From contig CAJULV010000045.1 of the NCBI GenBank assembly GCA_910587555.1, forward strand, positions 20,861-32,763: 11,903 bases of DNA, in the 5' to 3' direction. This DNA comes from an uncultured Acetatifactor sp. (GTDB taxonomy: Bacteria > Bacillota > Clostridia > Lachnospirales > Lachnospiraceae). The translations under genes were made by a program, and so were the position numbers. The notes under the pieces were generated by a model that searched no databases, had not been told where the DNA came from, and saw nothing but the letters and a program-made list of their open reading frames with translations. How positions within the stretch are numbered: the stretch's first letter is position 1; each line of letters starts with the position of its first letter. Of the stretch, positions 6,714 through 11,903 are shown piece after piece.

Positions 6714-7667
6714 ATGCAGATGTACGAAGTGGGGGGGTATTTGGAAATTGAAAATTATAATCTGCCAATGCTGCATGACACAGCAATCGGTTTAAATTGC
6801 GGGCGGAATGCTCTGGCATGGCTGATTCGCGCAAGAAACATCAAAAAGATTTTGCTGCCAAAACTGCTTTGTAATTCAGTATTAAATGTTTGCAGGCGGG
6901 AAGGAATAGAAATCAGATATTATGACATTGACAGCCTTTTTTTGCCGGCAAATATTTTTCAAGAAGAGGGGGAATGGCTTTACCTCGTCAATTATTATGG
7001 ACAGTTATCACAACAGCAAATCAGCGAGTTTGTTATGAGGTTTAGGAATGTAATCTTAGATAACACACAGGCGTATTTTCAAATGCCATTAAAAGGGGTA
7101 GATACGCTGTATTCATGCAGAAAATTTTTTGGAGTTCCGGACGGTGCGTTCCTGTATACAGATGCTGTTTGGAATGAGCAGTTACCATGTGATGAATCAT
7201 GGCAAAGAATGGATGCGATTTTAGGGCGGTACGAGCGAACGGCACAAGAGTTTTACGACAGATATATTGCAATTGAAAAACTTTTTGAAGATACTGCAAT
7301 AAAAAGAATGTCTAAGCTGACAGCCAATTTATTGCGTGGAATTGACTATAAACAGGTTAAAAATATTCGTACTTCAAATTATTTGCGTTTACATAGCCTG
7401 CTTGGAACATTAAATCAATTGGATTTGCAGGAAGTGGAAGGGGCGTATATGTATCCGCTGTATATTGAAAACGGAATGACAATCCGAAGACGATTGTGTG
7501 AAAAAAAGTTATATATTCCAACACTGTGGAAAGAGGTTATTGAAAAATATGAGGGAAATAATCTGGAGCGAAGAATGGCAGAAAATATATTACCATTACC
7601 ATGTGACCAACGTTATAAAAAGGAAGATATGGATTATGTTGCGAGAATTGTGATGGAAAGTTTATAA
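6714..7667 (+). CDS. Divergent DegT-like PLP-fold protein
   Basis: Start ATG 6714 follows GAGGAAGG (6697-6704) at nine bases and gives 317 residues; an in-frame TTG at 6690 is less likely. Recognisable aminotransferase-fold elements are GLNCGRNAL (26-34), LPKLLCN (48-54), LDNTQAYF (115-122, with the likely cofactor aspartate D116) and YSCRKFFGVPDGA (133-145), with the probable PLP lysine K137. The C-terminal half ends in NILPLPCDQRY, a motif I recall from an uncharacterised DegT-like family found in glycan loci. At about 320 residues it is shorter than the 370-400 usual for sugar aminotransferases. It is much diverged from the VioA-like enzyme in the same operon, so the two are probably not redundant. 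Activity could be transamination of another keto-sugar or a different PLP reaction. A seven-G run lies at codons 6-8. Confidence 0.72.
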   Translation: MQMYEVGGYLEIENYNLPMLHDTAIGLNCGRNALAWLIRARNIKKILLPKLLCNSVLNVCRREGIEIRYYDIDSLFLPANIFQEEGEWLYLVNYYGQLSQQQISEFVMRFRNVILDNTQAYFQMPLKGVDTLYSCRKFFGVPDGAFLYTDAVWNEQLPCDESWQRMDAILGRYERTAQEFYDRYIAIEKLFEDTAIKRMSKLTANLLRGIDYKQVKNIRTSNYLRLHSLLGTLNQLDLQEVEGAYMYPLYIENGMTIRRRLCEKKLYIPTLWKEVIEKYEGNNLERRMAENILPLPCDQRYKKEDMDYVARIVMESL

Positions 7668-7716
7668 GTAATTTATAAAAGTTGCGAATTTAGATAGACA
7701 GGCACAGGAGGAAGTT

Positions 7717-8256
7717 ATGGTTATAAAATATGGGTGTGTAGAGTTAAGGGCAATAGAAGATAAGGATTTTGAATTGCTGCTACATTTGATAAACGCACCT
7801 GAGATAGAGTGTATGACAGCAGGATGGTGTTTTCCTGTAAGTTCTGCGGGGCAGAAAGCATGGATGGAAAATTTCCGAAATTCCGATAGAAGCATAAAGC
7901 TTATGATAGAACTGGAGAATGCCAGAACGATTGGACTGATGGCACTGGAAAATTTAGACTGGAAAAACAGAACGGCGGCTGTGGGGTGTAAAATAAGCGC
8001 AAAACCTGAAGACCGGATCAAAGGGGATATGATAGATGCAATGAAAGGAATTCTTGGCTATGCATTTGAGGAGTTAGGAATGAATTGTATTTATGGTGAG
8101 ATTTTGGAAGATAACTTGTTTTCCAGGAAATTATCCAGGCAGGCAGGATTTTCGGAGGACGGTATTTTACGAAAGCGGGTTTATAAAAGAGGACAGTTCA
8201 GAAATGTGGTGGCTGTATCTATTTTGAAAGAAGAGTTTATGTGCGTGAAAATATAG
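7717..8256 (+). CDS. GNAT-family N-acyltransferase (RimL/PseH-like)
   Basis: The 179-residue protein starts at ATG 7717, just after AGGAGGA (7706-7712). It shows the GNAT plan: ELRAIEDKDFELLLHLIN at the N-terminus, TIGLMALENLDWKNRTAAVG (71-90) as the central strands, acyl-CoA pyrophosphate loop AKPEDRIKGDM (95-105), then YAFEELGMNCIYGEILEDN and FSRKLSRQAGFSEDGILR (135-152), the conserved asparagine and GF segment. This subgroup includes RimJ/RimL and PseH, the latter acetylating a 4-amino sugar nucleotide. In this operon the natural role is N-acylation of the aminotransferase product. Most GNATs use acetyl-CoA, but the adjacent carrier protein raises the possibility of an acyl-ACP donor. That is inference. 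Protein N-terminal acetylation is a less likely alternative. Confidence 0.83.
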   Translation: MVIKYGCVELRAIEDKDFELLLHLINAPEIECMTAGWCFPVSSAGQKAWMENFRNSDRSIKLMIELENARTIGLMALENLDWKNRTAAVGCKISAKPEDRIKGDMIDAMKGILGYAFEELGMNCIYGEILEDNLFSRKLSRQAGFSEDGILRKRVYKRGQFRNVVAVSILKEEFMCVKI

Positions 8257-8284
8257 CTAATGGGAGGACGGAGGTTAGAGGGAA

Positions 8285-8512
8285 ATGGAAGCATATTATC
8301 AGGTTTTTAGAGATGTGTTGGATATAGGGAATAAAGAAGAGATAGAACATGCTTCTATTGGTGAAACTGATGAATGGGACTCGTTTGCCCATTTTGAAAT
8401 GATTACACGTCTGGAGGATGCTTATCATATTCAATTTACAGGTGAAGATGTAATAAATTTTAAATCATTTGAAAGCGGAGTTTGCTTACTTCGGGATAAA
8501 GGGATTTTTTAG
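8285..8512 (+). CDS. Acyl carrier protein
   Basis: The 75-residue product is the right size for a discrete acyl carrier protein and has the helix-II signature: acidic lead-in GETDEWDSFAHFEMITRLE, with S33 in the DSF position expected to carry 4'-phosphopantetheine, then acidic helix YHIQFTGEDVINFKSFESG. GGAGG at 8270-8274 precedes ATG 8285 by ten bases, and the gene lies 28 bases after the GNAT gene. DSF instead of DSL and a mid-operon position suggest a dedicated carrier, not the fatty-acid housekeeping ACP, which would sit beside fab genes. The likely partners are the ANL ligase encoded at 3910-5289 (loading) and an acyltransferase (unloading). A D-alanyl-carrier-type role is an alternative, but no DltB- or DltD-like gene is seen. 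Confidence 0.86.
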   Translation: MEAYYQVFRDVLDIGNKEEIEHASIGETDEWDSFAHFEMITRLEDAYHIQFTGEDVINFKSFESGVCLLRDKGIF

Positions 8513-8576
8513 TGTAGTATTAAGTAAACTGAATTGTATGCAGAAGGTGCATACTGATGGAAAAGAGATAGATAAT

Positions 8577-10514
8577 ATGGACTATTGTTCACTGAATGAT
8601 GTCAAACGACGTATTGACCAAAATTATGAGTGTATAAGGCTGTTAGAAAAATTGATTCCGCTGCAAAAAACAGATGAAGAAAAGGCGGAGCTTTTAGCTG
8701 TTATTGGTAAAATGTATGCTGAGTACGTAACAGGACAGTATGCCAGTAATAAACTGGAACAGGAGATTATTGAAATTGGGAAAAAAATAAGTTTTCAACC
8801 ATTCTGTGAACCAGAAAGAGGAAATATCCTAATAGTTATGAGCGAAGCTGGCGCTACCGGAGGGCATACGGTATTGGTTCATAACTGGATTAAATGGGAT
8901 GAAGAAAACACTTATTCCATTGTGTTTTCTAATATGGATAAGACATCTGTTCCGGATTTTATTGAGGAAGCGGTAACGGAGTCAGGAGGAAATTTTTTTT
9001 ATTTAACGGGAAATGCCATTGTGAAGGCCCAAACATTATTGGAGATTTCGCAAAAATTTGAGAGGATTCTGCTTTTCACGCATATGGATGATATAGTTCC
9101 TGCTCTGGCATATAGCAATAGAAATTGGAGTATCCCAGTATATTTATATAATCATGCTGATTTCAGGTTTTACTATGGTTTATCGATTGCAGATGTTGTG
9201 TTAAATTTGTGTGAATTTGATCTAGAAAAATCTATTCGTTATAGAGGAGTGTGTCAAGAGCATAGTGTATATTTTCCATTTCCGGGAAAGGGTATATTAG
9301 AAAGAAGAGAAAGACAAATAGAGAAGAGCAAATTAAGGAAAATAGTTGAAGAGAAATATAATGTTAAAGAGGATGAAAAATTAATTGTATCCATGGGCAG
9401 TGATTTTAAATACGAAAGTATCATAGGATATGAATTTGATGTATATGTAAGTGATCTGTTAGCCCAAAGCAGGGTTGAATGCAGTTTCTTAATCATTGGA
9501 GCTGATAAGGAGAAAGAGAAATGGATTAGGTTAGAAGAGAGAACCGAGGGAAAGGCTAAGGCATTGGGGATACTGCCAAGAGAAGAAGCAGAGTTGATTA
9601 TTGCGGCGGCGGATTTATATGTGGTTGCATTTCCAATGTGGGCATCTGGATTAGGGGATGCTGAGCAGGCGGGTGTCCCTAGTTTGTGTTTAAATATAAT
9701 TGGCAGGTATGTTGAAAAGGAACAAATAGGACTGGCGAATTCAATACCTGAATTAATTGAGAAATCCCTGGATGTTTTATACGGAAACGGCAATAAATAT
9801 CTCCGTGCCGCTGTTACAGAAAAAATGTCAAGACAGGAATGGGTGAGTAGGCTTCGGGAAATATATAATCAATTTAATTATCATACGGTACATGCTTTTT
9901 ATCCCACAAGGCTGATTGAAAAGCAGGAATACATAAATTGTCAATTAATGCAGAAGGAAGCAGGCCATGTTCTCTATCACTATTTAAAATCCTGTAGCAT
10001 AAATGAAGTGGTATTGAAAGAAATTGATCGGCTTGACAGAGTCTATAACATGGGAATAGTTTATGCACAGGCAGAATATTTAAAATTGGTGTGCAGATCT
10101 CTGGAAACATTAGCTGATAATCGGCTTCGTTTATCCCAAAAGCATCTGGAATTATACAAAATCTCTTTAAAATGGCTTGCTGCAAAACGAAAAGGTAAAA
10201 AAATTGATCAATATCTCTATAGTCTGGGTTTTCATACAGTTGCTATTTATGGTATGGGCTATATGGGACGTAGTCTGATGGAAGAGTTATATGACAGTTT
10301 AATAGTAGAATTGAGATATGGAATCGACAGGAATGCTTCACAAATTTCTGCTGAAATACCCGTTTATAGTCTCTCTGATAGATTGGAGAGGGTAGATGTT
10401 GTACTCAATACGACTGTAATAGGGCAGGATGATATACTATATGCCATGGGAGATAAAGAAGTAAACGTAATGCAGTTTAGTGAAGTACTTGACAATATAA
10501 TTGAAAAAGATTAA
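8577..10514 (+). CDS. GT-B-like glycosyltransferase with C-terminal Rossmann-like domain
   Basis: From ATG 8577 the protein has 645 residues. ATG 8538 (658 residues) is possible, and neither has a strong ribosome binding site. Residues 1-75 are helical and charged. A GT-B-type region begins near 82 (NILIVMSEAGATGGHTVLVH) and includes LYNHADFRFYYG. Its second Rossmann half carries LIVSMGSDFKYES, FLIIGADKEKEKW, ALGILPREEAELIIAAADLYV (about 328-348) and ASGLGDAEQAGVPSLCLN, the usual donor-binding region with a D/E-x-x-x-GVPSL signature. After a helical linker, residues 555-640 form a separate small domain starting VAIYGMGYMGRSLMEEL and continuing YGIDRN...IPVYSL...VDVVLNTT, a nucleotide-binding-like Rossmann pattern. 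No membrane segment or signal peptide is visible, so it should act in the cytoplasm. Donor and acceptor are unknown. Its position after the sugar-modifying genes suggests transfer of the modified sugar. Confidence 0.75.
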   Translation: MDYCSLNDVKRRIDQNYECIRLLEKLIPLQKTDEEKAELLAVIGKMYAEYVTGQYASNKLEQEIIEIGKKISFQPFCEPERGNILIVMSEAGATGGHTVLVHNWIKWDEENTYSIVFSNMDKTSVPDFIEEAVTESGGNFFYLTGNAIVKAQTLLEISQKFERILLFTHMDDIVPALAYSNRNWSIPVYLYNHADFRFYYGLSIADVVLNLCEFDLEKSIRYRGVCQEHSVYFPFPGKGILERRERQIEKSKLRKIVEEKYNVKEDEKLIVSMGSDFKYESIIGYEFDVYVSDLLAQSRVECSFLIIGADKEKEKWIRLEERTEGKAKALGILPREEAELIIAAADLYVVAFPMWASGLGDAEQAGVPSLCLNIIGRYVEKEQIGLANSIPELIEKSLDVLYGNGNKYLRAAVTEKMSRQEWVSRLREIYNQFNYHTVHAFYPTRLIEKQEYINCQLMQKEAGHVLYHYLKSCSINEVVLKEIDRLDRVYNMGIVYAQAEYLKLVCRSLETLADNRLRLSQKHLELYKISLKWLAAKRKGKKIDQYLYSLGFHTVAIYGMGYMGRSLMEELYDSLIVELRYGIDRNASQISAEIPVYSLSDRLERVDVVLNTTVIGQDDILYAMGDKEVNVMQFSEVLDNIIEKD

Positions 10515-10545
10515 TAAGTAAACCAAAGTAATCTGGGAGTTAAAA

Positions 10546-11754
10546 ATGGAATTGTTTTTTTATGCTGGAGTGGAATACCAGGGTAGTATATTCTTTTCTG
10601 CGTCAGGGGAATTAAACGGTTTATTTGCAATGGATATAGAAACGGGGAAAGTACAGTTTCTGAAATTCTTTGAAGAAGAAAGAGCAACATTATGGCCCCA
10701 TCGGGCAGCCTTTTTATATGAGGGGGAAGCTTGGTTTATTCCTCAGGAGGCCCAATATATAGCAAATGTAAATTTGAAAAGTATGGAAATTACATATTAT
10801 GAGGTGCCTTTTCACAAGAAAAATGAGTTATCAATAAAGACCGATTATTGTACATATATAAGCGGGCATGTTGTTTGTGATAGGTACCTTTGTTTAGTGC
10901 CCAAAGACATAGATGCAGTGTTGGTAATAGATATGGAACTACACAAAATGTATCCTTTTTATAATGTTATCGATCCTGAAATAAACCTGGTACTGGATGG
11001 TTTTGTGAGCGGAAGAGAGATGTATTTATTGCCTCAAAAGGCAGGATCCTTGTTGAAAATTAATATGGAAACAAATGAAAGGACAAGTTTAGAATGGAAT
11101 TATAGGGAGTATGCATTTGGCTCTGTCAGTGCCTTTGAAGAAAAAGTTTGGTTTTCACCGATGATGGAAGATTATATTATGTGTGTGGATAAGAGTAATT
11201 CATCTATGGTTAAATATGCAATACCAAAGCCAGGTGAAAGATATTGCGGAGAGGTATGTGCAGGTAATAAGTTGATTTTTCTACCATTTATGGCAAAACA
11301 TTTTTTAGTATTTAATACACAAACTAAAAAATCAATGTTGGTAAGGACAGATGAAAGTGAGGCAATATTTTCAGAATACACAAATAAATTTACAGCAATT
11401 GACTCCAAAGACAAAATAATTATCACGACTGGACAAACAGGGCATCTTGTTTTTTGGAATAAGGATGCAGATAATTATACCATAACGCCGCTTTATATTA
11501 GTACGGCGTGTTTATATAAACAGATTTGTAAGTATGTGAAGGTTGCATGGAAGAACATAGAACCTTCTCTTTTTGAAATGTTAAGATATCTGATACAAAG
11601 AGAACATTTTATAATAGAAAATATGGAGTTATTCATGGAAATTATAGAGCTTAGATGTTGTTTGCAGGAATATGTGGGTGAGGAGTTTAGCAGAGATAGA
11701 ACAAAAGTTTGTGCAGGAGACAGGATTTGGAATTATTTTGAACTTAATAAGTGA
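10546..11754 (+). CDS. Cytoplasmic seven-repeat beta-propeller protein
   Basis: ATG 10546 follows GGGAG (10535-10539) at six bases and gives 402 residues, starting 31 bases after the glycosyltransferase gene. Residues 1-318 contain seven divergent repeats with the pattern hydrophobic strand, (I/V)(D/N), turn, strand: LFAMDIETGKV (26), IANVNLKSMEI (72), VLVIDMELHKM (125), LLKINMETNER (169), IMCVDKSNSSM (211), FLVFNTQTKKSM (253) and LVFWNKDADNY (301). Spacing is about 42-53 residues, as expected for a seven-bladed propeller. Residues 320-402 look mostly helical. There is no signal peptide or membrane helix. I do not recognise a named family. A scaffold or adaptor role for the glycan enzymes, or a glycan- or nucleotide-binding role, fits the context but is unproven. 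A seven-T run lies at codons 3-6. Confidence 0.7.
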   Translation: MELFFYAGVEYQGSIFFSASGELNGLFAMDIETGKVQFLKFFEEERATLWPHRAAFLYEGEAWFIPQEAQYIANVNLKSMEITYYEVPFHKKNELSIKTDYCTYISGHVVCDRYLCLVPKDIDAVLVIDMELHKMYPFYNVIDPEINLVLDGFVSGREMYLLPQKAGSLLKINMETNERTSLEWNYREYAFGSVSAFEEKVWFSPMMEDYIMCVDKSNSSMVKYAIPKPGERYCGEVCAGNKLIFLPFMAKHFLVFNTQTKKSMLVRTDESEAIFSEYTNKFTAIDSKDKIIITTGQTGHLVFWNKDADNYTITPLYISTACLYKQICKYVKVAWKNIEPSLFEMLRYLIQREHFIIENMELFMEIIELRCCLQEYVGEEFSRDRTKVCAGDRIWNYFELNK

Positions 11755-11757
11755 ATT

Positions 11758-11787
11758 TTGAGTAGCAGAATTAGGACTTATTATATT
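11758..11787 (+). promoter_or_regulatory. Possible promoter of the fucosyltransferase-like gene
   Basis: TTGAGT (11758-11763) and TATATT (11782-11787) are 18 bases apart, beginning only three bases after the propeller gene's stop. The resulting leader to ATG 11831 would be about 37 bases. The gene downstream lacks a clear ribosome binding site, so either this promoter or read-through from the operon could be the real source. Confidence 0.35.
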
Positions 11788-11830
11788 AGGATAAGAGGTG
11801 AATAGGCATAAATCAGCCGTTTAAAAATAT

Positions 11831-11903
11831 ATGAAAAAGTATAATGTCGTTTGTATCTGGGAGGGATTAGGGAATCAAATGTTCCAGTATGCTTTTGCAA
11901 AAA
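11831..11903 (+). CDS. GT11-type glycosyltransferase (alpha-1,2-fucosyltransferase-like), N-terminal fragment
   Basis: Only the first 24 codons are visible; the gene runs off the right edge. They read MKKYNVVCIWEGLGNQMFQY followed by AFAK, which matches the GLGNQMFQYAFAK signature at the N-terminus of GT11 enzymes that use GDP-fucose to make alpha-1,2-fucosyl linkages. The usual GGLGNQ has Glu in place of the first Gly here. A stop codon (TAA 11822-11824) lies in frame just upstream, so ATG 11831 is the earliest possible start, although no ribosome binding site is evident; AAGAGGTG at 11792-11799 is too far away. It follows the propeller gene by 76 bases and continues the glycan-assembly theme. 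Confidence 0.75.
   Translation, partial: MKKYNVVCIWEGLGNQMFQYAFAK

Noticed and set aside
8469..8576. Longer start for the glycosyltransferase overlapping the carrier-protein gene
   Set aside because: It would overlap the end of the carrier gene by 44 bases from a non-ATG codon without a ribosome binding site. ATG 8577 or ATG 8538 is more plausible.
9254..9793. 179-codon open frame on the minus strand
   Set aside because: It lies wholly inside the glycosyltransferase gene, has Ser/Ile/Leu-rich composition typical of an antisense reading, and shows no recognisable motif.
1..11903. CRISPR arrays, tRNA or rRNA genes, insertion sequences, prophage or defence genes
   Set aside because: None seen: no regularly spaced direct repeats beyond the two coding units at the left edge, no transposase or integrase motifs, and no cloverleaf or rRNA-like sequence recognised by eye.

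Overview
The window looks like a chromosomal segment of a low-to-moderate GC Gram-positive anaerobe, most likely a Lachnospiraceae/Clostridia member. The evidence is strong AGGAGG-type ribosome binding sites, AT-rich coding sequence, a Gram-positive style Sec signal peptide, and surface-protein types I associate with that family. This assignment is inference from style and recall, not a database match. All supported genes lie on the + strand.

Region 1 (1-2608) is a cell-surface protein block. It has the last 32 codons of an upstream gene with an acidic 12-residue repeat tail. A 479-base AT-rich stretch without a gene follows, holding a hairpin, a possible weak promoter and two near-identical AT-only palindromes. 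Then come a small single-pass membrane protein with an extracellular beta-rich domain (580-1134) and a 444-residue secreted Ala/Thr-rich protein (1274-2608). The block closes at a perfect 16-bp stem terminator (2663-2699).

Region 2 (2714-11754) begins at a good sigma-A-type promoter (2714-2742) and reads as one operon for a modified surface sugar. The gene order is: VioA-like sugar-nucleotide aminotransferase; ANL-family adenylate-forming acid ligase; ATP-grasp ligase; divergent DegT-like PLP-fold protein; RimL/PseH-like GNAT acyltransferase; acyl carrier protein; a GT-B-like glycosyltransferase with an extra C-terminal Rossmann-like domain; and a cytoplasmic seven-repeat beta-propeller protein. 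Region 3 (11831 to the right edge) starts a GT11-type (alpha-1,2-fucosyltransferase-like) gene, possibly from its own promoter.

The simplest model is as follows. The aminotransferase makes a 4-amino-4,6-dideoxy sugar nucleotide. The ANL ligase activates a carboxylic acid and loads it on the carrier protein. The GNAT enzyme, the ATP-grasp enzyme, or both form amide bonds to the amino group. The downstream glycosyltransferases then place the decorated sugar on a glycan. The acid, the sugar and the acceptor are unknown. No dehydratase, nucleotidyltransferase, flippase or polymerase lies in the window, so the locus must extend beyond it or rely on genes elsewhere. The glycan could be a capsule or wall polysaccharide, or a protein-linked glycan. 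The secreted proteins next door are possible but unproven acceptors.
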